From Eubacteriaceae bacterium (GTDB lineage Bacteria > Bacillota > Clostridia > Peptostreptococcales > Anaerovoracaceae): a stretch of DNA of 64,000 nucleotides. The DNA lies in contig CABIXY010000003.1 in assembly GCA_902362805.1 (NCBI GenBank), positions 548,140 to 612,139 on the forward strand, given 5' to 3'. The translations under genes were made by a program, and so were the position numbers. A model generated the notes under the pieces. That model had not been told where the DNA came from. It saw only the letters and a program-made list of their open reading frames with translations, and did not search any database. This document shows positions 9,634-18,072 of this stretch, one piece after another (the first letter of the stretch is position 1; each line of letters opens with the position of its first letter).

Positions 9634-10356
9634 ATGGAAAGAAGACAAACAAAGACACAGCTATTATCGGTATCCAGAAGAGAGGTGAAGTATCTGATTT
9701 CTCTTGAAGACAGACTCTTTCTTCTTGACGCTTTGAATCAGCTGCTGACGCCGGACACTTATGGCGGATATAACGGGTACACAGTCAGAAGTGTCTACTT
9801 TGACAGTGTGGCTAACGACGACTATCTGGATAAAAGAGAAGGCGTACCGGAAAAAAAGCGAATCCGCATGAGAGTCTATCATCCCGACGATGAAAAAGTG
9901 AAATTCGAATTGAAACGAAAAAGTTATGGACGAGAGCTGAAGGAAAGCCAGGTCATCAGCAGAGCGGACGGGAAGGAGCTTCTGAGGGGCAACTACCGCG
10001 TACTCCTGGCATATGACAGCGCAGTGGCCAGATTCGCTTACGATTTGATGACGACCAGGCTTTACCGGCCGGTATCTTTGATTGAATATGATCGTAGAGC
10101 CTACACCCATCACAACTTCAATACCCGGGTGACCATGGATCATCATCTTCGCTACTGCGATTTCTGTTACGACTTATTCTCTCATAGGTTGAATTTTAAA
10201 GAGGCCATGCCAAAGGAGGATACGATTCTAGAAATCAAATATGATCGGTTTCTGTTCAAACAGATACAGGAACTACTGGGAAAATGCGATTTAACTCGCA
10301 GGCCGCCTAGCAAATTCGGGACTTCGCGCAGTATTTTAAAACAATATTACTATTAG
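9634..10356 (+). CDS. VTC-domain protein (polyphosphate polymerase-like)
   Basis: 240 residues matching the VTC domain of the CYTH/triphosphate-tunnel superfamily, which in yeast makes polyphosphate. The basic and acidic tunnel residues are recognisable: RREVKYLI near residue 20, VRSVYFDS, KKRIRMRVYHPDD, KFELKRK and a C-terminal LEIKYDR. There is no membrane segment or SPX domain, as is usual in bacteria. DUF4956 membrane proteins follow at once, a pairing often seen for bacterial VTC genes, so the enzyme probably acts at the membrane. The substrate in bacteria is not settled. Confidence 0.88.
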   Translation: MERRQTKTQLLSVSRREVKYLISLEDRLFLLDALNQLLTPDTYGGYNGYTVRSVYFDSVANDDYLDKREGVPEKKRIRMRVYHPDDEKVKFELKRKSYGRELKESQVISRADGKELLRGNYRVLLAYDSAVARFAYDLMTTRLYRPVSLIEYDRRAYTHHNFNTRVTMDHHLRYCDFCYDLFSHRLNFKEAMPKEDTILEIKYDRFLFKQIQELLGKCDLTRRPPSKFGTSRSILKQYYY

Positions 10357-10373
10357 AGAAAGAAGGGGAAAAG

Positions 10374-11042
10374 ATGAGTAAGTTAATCGATATCTTTGTT
10401 CAGGAAGACATTGGTACGGGAAGGGGAGATGTTCAATTGATCTTGATGGGCAGCCTGCTGTTTACGCTCTGCATGGCAGGAGCCGTGGCTCTGACTTATC
10501 GGCTTTGCCACAATACACTGACCTACAATAGAAAATTCAACATCACCTTAGTGATGCTGGCCTTTCTATCTACAGTGCTCATGACCTTGATTCAGAGCAA
10601 TCCTCTGTTTTCTTTGGGTGTATTGGGTTCGCTTTCTATCTGCAGAATCAGATTGAACACCAAAGATCCGAGGGATTTGGGTTTTGTCTTCTGGGCTATA
10701 TCCATCGGAATTGCCTCTTCCATGGGGGCCTACTTTGCCAGCCTGGTCAGTTCAGTCGTCTTGTGCCTGATTCTGGTAATCTCCAGTAAATTGACCAGGA
10801 AGACCAATGCCTCCATGATTGTGGTCAGAGGAGAAAAAGGACAGATGGACAACGTGCAAAAAATCTTCCACAGTCGGCGGGGCATCAGCGTGCAGTCGAA
10901 AAATATCTTTGAAGAATCTTTCGAATTAGTTTATGAACTGCACGTCAAAACAAAGGAAGAGGAGCAGCTCATTTCCCAGCTGGGAGCACTGGAAGGTATC
11001 CATGGCGTCAATGTTCTGGCGCCGAAAACCAAAGCAGCATAA
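10374..11042 (+). CDS. DUF4956 membrane protein (copy 1)
   Basis: 222 residues with about four membrane helices in the N-terminal two thirds (MGSLLFTLCMAGAVALTY, then VMLAFLSTVLMTLIQ, then GFVFWAISIGIASSMGAYFASL and the next segment). A conserved loop (SLGVLGSLSICRIRLNTKDPRDLGF) and a soluble C-terminal domain of about 70 residues complete it. It follows the VTC gene by 17 bases and precedes a paralogue of exactly the same length. The function is unknown; the context suggests a membrane partner of the VTC enzyme. Confidence 0.85.
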   Translation: MSKLIDIFVQEDIGTGRGDVQLILMGSLLFTLCMAGAVALTYRLCHNTLTYNRKFNITLVMLAFLSTVLMTLIQSNPLFSLGVLGSLSICRIRLNTKDPRDLGFVFWAISIGIASSMGAYFASLVSSVVLCLILVISSKLTRKTNASMIVVRGEKGQMDNVQKIFHSRRGISVQSKNIFEESFELVYELHVKTKEEEQLISQLGALEGIHGVNVLAPKTKAA

Positions 11043-11054
11043 GGAGGAGAAAAG

Positions 11055-11723
11055 ATGAACCAGTTATTTGAAGAAAAGATGGATCAGCTCCTTGGAGCTG
11101 TTGCAAAAGATATTGGAACGAGCGAGATCATGATTACTCTGGGAATGGCAGCTTTGTTCGCAGCAATTCTCTGGATTGCCTATCGCTTTGCCCATACAAG
11201 AGACTCTTATGAACCGAAGTTTGCCGTCACATTGATTGTTCTGTCTTTCGTTTCTACCATTCTCATGGACTTGATACAGACGAATCTGGCCTTATCATTG
11301 GGAATGTTGGGTTCTCTGTCCATCGTCAGATTTCGTACAAACATCAAGGACCCGCGGGATATCGGATTTATCATCTGGAGCATGGCAATTGGCATTGCGG
11401 CGGCTACAGAGAGTCTTCTCATCGGCCTGGTTGGATCTGTCATTTTGGCGGCCGTGATGATTTTGACCAAGGGAAGCAGGGAGAGAACCAATCAGATGCT
11501 GCTCATTGTCAGAGGCAGTGATGTGGATTTGAACCGGATACAGGCTATTGTAGATCACATGGAGGGAATAAATACGATCAAAGCGAAGAACATTCTCAGC
11601 GATTCTTTTGAGTTGGTTTACGAAGTGAACGTATCAGATGCGGAAAGCAATGATGTGATTGATAATATTTTTGAATTAGGCGGCATCGACTCTGTAAACC
11701 TTCTGGCACCGCATCTGTCATAA
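11055..11723 (+). CDS. DUF4956 membrane protein (copy 2)
   Basis: 222 residues, paralogous to the gene 12 bases upstream along its whole length. It shows the same helix pattern and the equivalent loop SLGMLGSLSIVRFRTNIKDPRDIGF. The equal length and tandem position suggest a duplication that may give a hetero-oligomer. The C-terminal soluble domains differ more than the membrane parts. Function is unknown beyond the VTC association. Confidence 0.85.
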   Translation: MNQLFEEKMDQLLGAVAKDIGTSEIMITLGMAALFAAILWIAYRFAHTRDSYEPKFAVTLIVLSFVSTILMDLIQTNLALSLGMLGSLSIVRFRTNIKDPRDIGFIIWSMAIGIAAATESLLIGLVGSVILAAVMILTKGSRERTNQMLLIVRGSDVDLNRIQAIVDHMEGINTIKAKNILSDSFELVYEVNVSDAESNDVIDNIFELGGIDSVNLLAPHLS

Positions 11724-11752
11724 TTGACTGTATCAAGAGAATAGCATATAAT
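11724..11752 (+). promoter_or_regulatory. Promoter of sigI-rsgI
   Basis: TTGACT at 11724-11729 and TATAAT at 11747-11752 with a 17-base spacer, starting one base after the DUF4956 stop. This is a housekeeping-type promoter; a separate SigI-type promoter was not identified. Confidence 0.7.
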
Positions 11753-11806
11753 CAAATTACAGTATATTAACTCGAGAAAAGGCTGTTATACAAAGGAGAG
11801 AGAACA

Positions 11807-12478
11807 TTGAGACCGGGTGAAAAAATTGAGATAGAGAATCTGGAATATTTAATTCAGCAGCATATGGCCTTTATCATCCGCACCGTCAGCAGTCTGACTG
11901 GACGATACGTAGCGGTGGAGAACGATGAAGAATTCAGCATTGCTCTGTCCGCCTTTGCGGAAGCAGTCGCCAAATATGATGAAAAGAGGGGCAGCTTTCT
12001 GGGGTTTGCCAAACTGGTCATGGAAAGCCGGCTCAAAACTTATTTAGCGAGGGAAAAGACACGGCCCAGGGAAGCGTCCCTAGACAGCTTATATGAAAAC
12101 GGCCAGGATTTTCCTGATGAGAGAGAGGACGTCGGCAGAACAGATCACCTCCGAGAAGAAGTGATGCTATATAAAGAAGAACTGGCCCTCTTCGGGCTGA
12201 CTCTGGAGATTTTGGCCGATGAAGCCCCGAAGCACAGAGATACCAGGGAAAATGCCCTTGACATCGCACAGATAGCCAGCAATGATCCGCCCACAGTGAA
12301 GACGACATATGAGAAGAAGCGCCTGCCTGTCCGCGCAGTGGCTCGTATCGCCCAGGTGACAGAGAAAGTGGTGAAGCGGAGCAGACACTTTATCTTGGCA
12401 GCGATGATCATCTTCGTCAAAGCGTTTCCCGAACTGAGCCGTTTTATCGGGAGAGCGAGGTGCTCCGATGTATTATAG
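11807..12478 (+). CDS. sigI: RNA polymerase sigma factor SigI
   Basis: Alternative sigma factor of the sigma-70 family, SigI type, 223 residues. The start is TTG 11807, supported by AAGGAG at 11793-11798. Region 2-like sequence is near the N-terminus (LIQQHMAFIIRTVSSLTGRYV, then EEFSIALSAFAEAVAKYDEKRGSFLGFA). A C-terminal helix-turn-helix region includes LPVRAVARIAQVTEKVVKRSR. Its stop overlaps the start of the anti-sigma gene by 11 bases, so the two proteins are probably made in balanced amounts. In bacilli SigI serves heat and envelope stress; in cellulolytic clostridia it responds to polysaccharides sensed by RsgI. Confidence 0.9.
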   Translation: MRPGEKIEIENLEYLIQQHMAFIIRTVSSLTGRYVAVENDEEFSIALSAFAEAVAKYDEKRGSFLGFAKLVMESRLKTYLAREKTRPREASLDSLYENGQDFPDEREDVGRTDHLREEVMLYKEELALFGLTLEILADEAPKHRDTRENALDIAQIASNDPPTVKTTYEKKRLPVRAVARIAQVTEKVVKRSRHFILAAMIIFVKAFPELSRFIGRARCSDVL

Positions 12479-13493
12479 AGTAATCATATTAGAGATAAAA
12501 GAAGACTACTGCCTCGCTCTGACGGAAGAGGGGACGGTCATCCGCATCAAAAAGAAGAACGGGCTGCGAGAGGGAGATAAGATTTACGTATTGGACGAAG
12601 ACTTTTATGTAGCGGAGTCTGACGCAAAAGAGCAAGTGGTCCTGCCCTTCACAAAAGGCAGGAAGATCAAGAAATCCTACTTGCAGAAGATGACCGCAGT
12701 AGCGGCTGCCCTCATGGTATGCCTTGCCTCTCTGATGATTCCACAGATGACTGCTCCGGCTTATGCGGCAATTTCCTTTGATGGGGAAAAGAGCGTACAA
12801 GTAGAGGCTGACAAAGACGGCAAGGTGGTCGATGCGGTTTCCTTTGATGATACCATGTCAGAAGGGGAGCTGAATGGGCTGATAGGAAAGAACATTGCCG
12901 ATTTGCAGGAGATGGTGGCTGGCTTGAATAAAACAGATGACGACCTGCTGGTGGTCGCTTATGCCGGCCTGAAGGGAACCGTAGAAAAATCGTTAAAAGA
13001 CGATGTACTGGGCATTACAAAGGGTAAGGATACCGTATATCTGGAAGGCAGCAAGGATGATGTCAAGGCGGCAAAAAAGGAAGGAAAGAGCCTGGGCATG
13101 TACATGATTGAAAAGGCAGCCAGTGAAGACCGTCTGACGGATCTGCTGGACGGCGTACCTTTTGATCATGTGGCCAAGTTCCTTGCAAAGCATCGCGATT
13201 TGATTCCGGCAGCGAAGGCCGAAAAGATTCTGAACGAGAAGAAAAAAGGGAAAAAGAACGACAACAAGTACACAGCAGAGGATGAAGCTGACGAGGAAGA
13301 CCAATGGGATGCTGACGATCAGGACGATGAAAATGATGACGATGACCGCATCACAACATCGGGGAAACACAGCAATGATGACGACGATGAGCAGTGGAAA
13401 CCTGACGACAAAGAAGATGACGACGATGAGACAGAAACTCCCGATGATGATGACGATGACGGCGGGGAAGAAGAGGAGGAGACAGAAGACTAG
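12468..13493 (+). CDS. rsgI: Anti-sigma-I factor RsgI family protein with acidic tail
   Basis: 341 residues. The N-terminal RsgI anti-sigma domain (about 1-55: YYRVIILEIKEDYCLALTEEG, then VLDEDF) should bind SigI in the cytoplasm. One membrane helix (about 75-100) ends in an AYA-like motif. An extracellular alpha/beta region (about 100-265) follows. The last 75 residues are almost only Asp and Glu with a few Lys and Thr. No carbohydrate-binding, PA14 or hydrolase domain is visible, unlike clostridial polysaccharide sensors. The tail could bind cations or cell-wall material, but that is inference. Confidence 0.87.
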   Translation: MYYRVIILEIKEDYCLALTEEGTVIRIKKKNGLREGDKIYVLDEDFYVAESDAKEQVVLPFTKGRKIKKSYLQKMTAVAAALMVCLASLMIPQMTAPAYAAISFDGEKSVQVEADKDGKVVDAVSFDDTMSEGELNGLIGKNIADLQEMVAGLNKTDDDLLVVAYAGLKGTVEKSLKDDVLGITKGKDTVYLEGSKDDVKAAKKEGKSLGMYMIEKAASEDRLTDLLDGVPFDHVAKFLAKHRDLIPAAKAEKILNEKKKGKKNDNKYTAEDEADEEDQWDADDQDDENDDDDRITTSGKHSNDDDDEQWKPDDKEDDDDETETPDDDDDDGGEEEEETED

Positions 13494-13517
13494 AAAACAA
13501 TAGGATAACGATAGAAG

Positions 13518-13555
13518 ACCCTGCCTGGCTAGAAAAAACAGCCAGGCAGGGTTTC
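13518..13555 (+). terminator. Terminator of sigI-rsgI
   Basis: A 13-bp perfect stem pairs ACCCTGCCTGGCT (13518-13530) with AGCCAGGCAGGGT (13540-13552). The loop is A-rich and a short T run follows. Confidence 0.85.
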
Positions 13556-13565
13556 CTGTAAGATA

Positions 13566-13594
13566 TTGACATATTTTCGCATCTGTGGTACGAT
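13566..13594 (+). promoter_or_regulatory. Promoter of the toxin-antitoxin pair
   Basis: TTGACA at 13566-13571 and TACGAT at 13589-13594 with a 17-base spacer, about 65 bases before the toxin start. Confidence 0.6.
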
Positions 13595-13661
13595 TTATAT
13601 GTAATAATATGTAAAACATATCAAAAAAGGAATATTGACAAAGACATAGAATGGAGGTAAT

Positions 13662-14018
13662 ATGGGAAAGGAGAGAGTTGAATTTTATGAAGAGGGAGGG
13701 GGGAAGGTTCCTGTCATAGAATTTCTTAATATCTTGAACGTGAAACAGAGAGCGAAAGCGTTGAAAAGTATAGAACTACTAGATGAGTATGGAAATCAAC
13801 TCAGGGAACCGCATGCAAAGCATATCAAGGATGGAATTTTTGAACTAAGAATTCGTTTTTCCAACGATGTATGCAGAATATTTTTCTTTTTCTTTTATAA
13901 CAATAAAATCATTATGACAAATGGGTTTATTAAAAAAGAAAATAAGACACCAGGGAGAGAATTACAACTCGCTTTAAAATACAAAGCCGATTATGAGAGG
14001 AGGCATCATGATGAGTAA
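13662..14018 (+). CDS. RelE/HigB-like toxin
   Basis: 118 residues resembling the phage-derived Gp49/HigB branch of the RelE superfamily, which are ribosome-dependent mRNA endonucleases. Supporting segments are VPVIEFLNILNVKQRAKALKS, then KHIKDGIFELRIRFSNDVCRIFFF, and a Lys-rich end with TPGRELQLAL. The start follows GGAGG. A run of five Phe in the core beta strand is unusual but sits where hydrophobic residues are expected. The antitoxin gene overlaps its 3' end. Confidence 0.85.
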   Translation: MGKERVEFYEEGGGKVPVIEFLNILNVKQRAKALKSIELLDEYGNQLREPHAKHIKDGIFELRIRFSNDVCRIFFFFFYNNKIIMTNGFIKKENKTPGRELQLALKYKADYERRHHDE

Positions 14019-14283
14019 TTATGAAAAGTATTTGGAAACACAATTACAGGATCTCGACTTTAAGGAGGAGTACGATAATCTTGAGGCAGAGTATCAGATT
14101 ATTAAAGCGATTATAGATGCACGACTGGAGTTAAACTTGACGCAGCAGGAGTTATCAGCGAAAACCGGTATTAAACAATCCAACTTAAGTAGAATTGAAA
14201 ATGGTAATTGCAGTCCTACCGTTCATACATTGTCAAAGATCGCGAGAGGTCTTGACAAACAATTGGTTATCAAGTTTGTGTGA
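14011..14283 (+). CDS. XRE-family antitoxin (HigA-like)
   Basis: About 90 residues with a helix-turn-helix (LNLTQQELSAKTGIKQSNLS, then RIENGNCSPTVHTLSKIARGL). It should neutralise the toxin and bind the promoter of the pair. I prefer ATG 14011: AGGAGG at 13998-14003 is seven bases away. ATG 14008 is only four bases away, and the open frame from 13993 has no better site. It overlaps the toxin gene by eight bases. Toxin-before-antitoxin order is that of higBA systems. Confidence 0.86.
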   Translation: MSNYEKYLETQLQDLDFKEEYDNLEAEYQIIKAIIDARLELNLTQQELSAKTGIKQSNLSRIENGNCSPTVHTLSKIARGLDKQLVIKFV

Positions 14284-14301
14284 TTAAAAATTTAAAAAAG
14301 G

Positions 14302-14342
14302 CGAGTGCAGAGGAGCGATGCTCCGTCATACACTCGTTTTTT
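14302..14342. terminator. Terminator between antitoxin and convergent reductase
   Basis: CGAGTG (14302-14307) pairs with CACTCG (14331-14336), enclosing a second hairpin GGAGC/GCTCC, and is followed by six T. It serves the plus-strand pair; the facing gene ends at 14344. Confidence 0.8.
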
Positions 14343-14343
14343 C

Positions 14344-15366
14344 TTACAATTTTTTCACCTGTTCCCGGTAGTCTGCCAGATTCTTTGCAAGCAGTGCCGG
14401 CGTATCCAGACCATAAGGACATTTCTCTCTGCACTGTCCGCAGTGCAGGCATTCTTCGATCAATTCCATGTCTTGCTGATGTTCTTCGTCCATGTAGACA
14501 GAGGTCGGAGCACGGCGGATCATCAGGGACATCCGCGCACAGTCGTTGATTTTGATGCCGACAGGACATGGCATGCAGTAACCGCAGCCTCGGCAGAATT
14601 CTCCAGAAAGCTCTTCACGCTCTCTCAAAATAAAGTTCTGCATTTCTTCGTCCATAGCAGGCGGGTTCTTTTCGCAGGCGATGAATTCCTGCAGCTCCGA
14701 CATCTTCTGCACGCCCCAGATGGGCAGCACGTGGTCGTACTGCGTGCAGAAGGCGTAGGCGGCATCAGCTCTTGTAATCAGTCCGCCGCTCATGGCTTTC
14801 ATGGCGATGAAGCCCATATCCGCCTGGGCACATTTTTCCACTAGGACCGCATCCTGTTCGCTGGCCAGATAGCAGAAGGGAAATTGCAGGGTTTCGTAGA
14901 GACCGGAGTCGATGACTTCGTGAGCCACGGCAAGCCTGTGGTTGGTAATGCCGATGTGCTTGACTTTACCTTGTTCTTTCGCTTCTATCATGGCCTCATA
15001 GAGTCCCGTGCCGTCTCCAGGCTTCGGACAGAAGGACGGATTGTGGAACTGATACAAGTCCAGGTAGTCTGTCTGCAGATCGGTCAGAGACTGCGACAAC
15101 TGCGACCAGAATTCCTCCGTAGTATTGCACATGGTTTTGCTAGCTATATAGACCTTGTCTCTGATTCCGCGTTTTGCGATGGCACGGCCCAGCTTTTCTT
15201 CACTATCCGTATAGAAACGGGCAGTATCGTAAAAGGTCACGCCGTTGTCGTAAGCTTCGTAGATCAGGGCTTCAGTTTCTTCGTAGGAAATTCTCTGGAT
15301 CGGCAGGGCACCAAAGCCGTTTTTGTTCGTTATCATTTCAGTTTGTCCAAGTCTGACTTGGGTCAT
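14344..15366 (-). CDS. Aldo/keto reductase with C-terminal 4Fe-4S domain
   Basis: About 340 residues. The N-terminal two thirds form an aldo/keto reductase barrel: NGVTFYDTARFYTDSEEKLG holds the catalytic Asp/Tyr area, and Lys follows in YIASKT. The C-terminal third carries two cysteine groups, CRGCGYCMPCPVG and CLHCGQCREKCP, for iron-sulfur clusters. The start is ATG at 15366, with AGAGGTG upstream. A GTG three codons earlier is in frame but would overlap that ribosome site. It is the last gene of a minus-strand operon of four. The electron donor and substrate are unknown. Confidence 0.92.
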   Translation of the reverse strand: MTQVRLGQTEMITNKNGFGALPIQRISYEETEALIYEAYDNGVTFYDTARFYTDSEEKLGRAIAKRGIRDKVYIASKTMCNTTEEFWSQLSQSLTDLQTDYLDLYQFHNPSFCPKPGDGTGLYEAMIEAKEQGKVKHIGITNHRLAVAHEVIDSGLYETLQFPFCYLASEQDAVLVEKCAQADMGFIAMKAMSGGLITRADAAYAFCTQYDHVLPIWGVQKMSELQEFIACEKNPPAMDEEMQNFILREREELSGEFCRGCGYCMPCPVGIKINDCARMSLMIRRAPTSVYMDEEHQQDMELIEECLHCGQCREKCPYGLDTPALLAKNLADYREQVKKL

Positions 15367-15377
15367 AATCGTCACCT

Positions 15378-16736
15378 CTAATTTTTTAAACTCTGCAGCG
15401 GAGCAGGAATACGTCCGCCGCGGTTGATCATCTTCGCCGGAGACTGGCTTCTTAGCGGCATGACCGGTCCGTAGCCCAGAAGGCCGCCAAAGTCCAGTTC
15501 TTCGCCTTCTTTGAGACCGATGGCAGGAATCACTCTTACTGCCGTCGTCTTGGAGTTGACCATGCCGATGGCCGCTTCGTCAGCGATGATAGCAGAGATG
15601 ACCTCGCTAGTCGTATCTCCTGGAATGACAATCATGTCAAGACCTACAGAGCATACTGCGGTCATCGCTTCCAGCTTTTCGATAGAGAGAACACCGTTTC
15701 TGGCTGCTGCGATCATGCCGGCATCTTCACTGACCGGGATGAAAGCGCCTGAAAGTCCGCCCACACTGGAGGAGGCCATGACGCCGCCTTTTTTCACTGC
15801 GTCGTTGAGCATGGCCAGGGCGGCAGTGGTTCCGTGAGCGCCGCACTGCTCCAGACCGATTTCTTCCAAAATGTGTGCGACGGAGTCGCCTACAGCAGGA
15901 GTCGGTGCCAGGGAGAGGTCGACGATACCGAATTCTACGCCCAGCATGTCAGCAGCTTCGCGTCCGGCCAGCTGACCGATGCGAGTGATCTTAAAAGCGG
16001 TCTTTTTGATAGCCTCTGCCACCACGTTGATTGGTGCGTCCGCTGGCATCTTGGAGAGTACGGATCTGACCACGCCGGGACCGGATACGCCTACACTGAT
16101 GACGCAGTCCGCTTCACCTACGCCGTGGAATGCACCTGCCATGAACGGGTTATCCTCTACGGCATTGCAGAAGACGACCAGCTTGGCTGCACCGATGCAC
16201 TGTCTGTCTTTGGTCAGTTCCGCAGTCTGACGGACGGTTTCGCCCATGATTTTGACAGCATCCATGTTGATACCAGCTTTGGTGGAACCGACATTGACAG
16301 AGGAGCAGACCAGTTCAGTTTCAGCCAGGGCGCGGGGAATGGATGCGATCAGTTCTCTGTCGCCGGCACTGAACCCCTTCTGAACCAGAGCAGAATAACC
16401 GCCGATGAAGTTGACCCCTACATCGTGGGCTACTCTGTCCAGTGTTTTAGCATATTTGATGGGATCGCCGCCAGATACGCCGGCCAGCATGGAAATCGGC
16501 GTAACTGCGATTCGTTTATTTACGATGGGAATGCCGTATTTTTTCTCGATGGATTCTCCTGTCTTTACCAGATCTTTGGCATGACTGTATATTTTGTTAT
16601 AGACCTTTTCGCAGGATTTTTCAATGTCGCTGTCTGCACAGTCGATCAGAGAAATTCCCATAGTGATGGTTCTGATATCTAAGTTTTCTTCTTGTATCAT
16701 GGTGATGGTTTCCATGATGTCGCTCATATTTAACAT
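15378..16736 (-). CDS. PFL family protein (DUF711/UPF0210)
   Basis: 452 residues, the usual size for the UPF0210 family, which has a pyruvate-formate-lyase-like fold but no established reaction. The N-terminal sequence ([22 protein letters not shown]) and long glycine-rich stretches ([35 protein letters not shown]) are typical. The start follows GGGAGGG. The ACT-domain gene 20 bases upstream is its regular partner in many genomes (UPF0237 with UPF0210), which suggests ligand-controlled activity. Confidence 0.93.
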   Translation of the reverse strand: MLNMSDIMETITMIQEENLDIRTITMGISLIDCADSDIEKSCEKVYNKIYSHAKDLVKTGESIEKKYGIPIVNKRIAVTPISMLAGVSGGDPIKYAKTLDRVAHDVGVNFIGGYSALVQKGFSAGDRELIASIPRALAETELVCSSVNVGSTKAGINMDAVKIMGETVRQTAELTKDRQCIGAAKLVVFCNAVEDNPFMAGAFHGVGEADCVISVGVSGPGVVRSVLSKMPADAPINVVAEAIKKTAFKITRIGQLAGREAADMLGVEFGIVDLSLAPTPAVGDSVAHILEEIGLEQCGAHGTTAALAMLNDAVKKGGVMASSSVGGLSGAFIPVSEDAGMIAAARNGVLSIEKLEAMTAVCSVGLDMIVIPGDTTSEVISAIIADEAAIGMVNSKTTAVRVIPAIGLKEGEELDFGGLLGYGPVMPLRSQSPAKMINRGGRIPAPLQSLKN

Positions 16737-16756
16737 TGTGACTACCCTCCCGCTGA

Positions 16757-17032
16757 CTATATTCTATGCATGGAATTAAAGATATTCTCATGCATGACGT
16801 GAACCTGCATGGCAGGGACTTTGTCTTCGATGGCTTTCTGGAGCTGATCGATCTGCTTGTCTGATTCTGTGATATCGATAATCATAACCATGCAGAAAAA
16901 ACTATCCAGAACGGACTGTGTCACTTCGATGACGTTTGTGTTTGCTTCTGCGCAGGCGGTAGAGACCTTTGCCAGGATGCCGACCATATCTTTTCCGATC
17001 ACTGTTACTACAGCTTTTGATGTTTCTTTCAT
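16757..17032 (-). CDS. ACT domain protein (UPF0237)
   Basis: 91 residues consisting of one ACT domain ([20 protein letters not shown], then [20 protein letters not shown]). ACT domains bind amino acids or similar small ligands. It precedes the PFL-family gene, its usual neighbour, and overlaps the radical SAM gene by four bases (ATGA), so translation is probably coupled. Confidence 0.92.
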   Translation of the reverse strand: MKETSKAVVTVIGKDMVGILAKVSTACAEANTNVIEVTQSVLDSFFCMVMIIDITESDKQIDQLQKAIEDKVPAMQVHVMHENIFNSMHRI

Positions 17033-18072
17033 TTCTTTTCTCCTTTTATTTCAACTTGAAATTGATGATCATTGAGTAAGTCATTTACCTTATATAATAT
17101 GTTAAGATAGGGGTACTTTTCAAGAAAAAATTTCTTGTTTCTGCCGGAATTTCCAATCATATTAGAAAAACTTTTCGAATTTGCATAGAAATTAACCTTT
17201 GTACGGATGTTTTTATCGAAATCCATTTTGCGCATCGCTTCCTCGATGCGTTCTCTGGCGATTTCACCCTCTACCAACTGACGAAAAGCGGGATGATAGG
17301 TATCACCGCAGATTTCACCGTTTTCGTTGATGATATCCGTGCTTTTGAGACCGACACGGATGATGTTGATACCGGCGTTGTCCAGGAGCTTGTACATCTC
17401 CTTAGTGCGCAGAATTGCTTCCTCCTGGGTGAGCGGCACATATTCGCCGCGCAGATATTGATGGTGGAGCTCTGTATCGTTGATGACGATGGTAGGGTAG
17501 AGACGGGCGATTGCTGGAGCGATTTTAACGGTTTCTGTTGCCGAGTGAAGACAGGTGTCCAAAGTATCTCCGGGCAGGCCGATCATCAGCTGGATGCCCA
17601 GCTCGAATCCGTAATCTTTGATCAGATCACAGGCTCTGTAGACCACCTTGCTGTCGTGGCCGCGATTTGAGAGTGCGAGCACACGGTCATCGAAGGACTG
17701 CACGCCAAGTTCGATAGTGTCTGCGCCGTAGTGCTTCAGGTTATCGAGGATTTTCTCGTCGATGTAGTCCGGCCTGGTGGACATATGGATTTTGTCGATT
17801 CTGCCCGCATTCTTGTATTTCCCTGCGATAGTCAGATAGACAGACTGCTCTTCCATGGGGATACCTGTAAAACTGCCGCCGAAAAAGGCGATTTCTATAG
17901 TATCCAGATGTCGGTTCTCCAAGGTGGATAACCAGGTTTCTATGGTATTTTCCACATCTTCGCCTGTGACAGCCTTTTGCCTGGCCGTGATTTTCTTCTG
18001 GTTGCAGAAGATGCAGTCGTTAGGGCAGCCTTTGTGGGGGATGAAGATGGGTATGATTGCATGTTTTTTCAC
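17029..18072 (-). CDS. Elp3-like radical SAM protein without acetyltransferase domain
   Basis: 347 residues. The cluster-binding motif CPNDCIFC (Cys16, Cys20, Cys23) binds the 4Fe-4S cluster and SAM. FFGGSFTGIP, then MSTRPDYID, IELGVQSFDD and GLPGDT match the radical SAM core of the Elp3/COG1243 group. The HAT domain of true Elp3 is absent. The start must be GTG 18072: an in-frame TAG lies 15 to 18 bases upstream and no ATG fits. The ribosome site is weak, so translation may be low. It is the first gene of the operon with the ACT, PFL and reductase genes. The substrate is unknown; tRNA modification is possible. Confidence 0.88.
   Translation of the reverse strand: MKKHAIIPIFIPHKGCPNDCIFCNQKKITARQKAVTGEDVENTIETWLSTLENRHLDTIEIAFFGGSFTGIPMEEQSVYLTIAGKYKNAGRIDKIHMSTRPDYIDEKILDNLKHYGADTIELGVQSFDDRVLALSNRGHDSKVVYRACDLIKDYGFELGIQLMIGLPGDTLDTCLHSATETVKIAPAIARLYPTIVINDTELHHQYLRGEYVPLTQEEAILRTKEMYKLLDNAGINIIRVGLKSTDIINENGEICGDTYHPAFRQLVEGEIARERIEEAMRKMDFDKNIRTKVNFYANSKSFSNMIGNSGRNKKFFLEKYPYLNILYKVNDLLNDHQFQVEIKGEKK

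Noticed and set aside
12993..13619. Long minus-strand frame opposite rsgI
   Set aside because: It is the antisense of the Asp/Glu-rich tail, which reads as Val/Ile-rich sequence on the other strand. It also crosses the terminator.
13662..14283. Prophage or larger defence island around the toxin-antitoxin pair
   Set aside because: The neighbours are ordinary chromosomal genes with their own terminators, and no phage or other defence genes were found.
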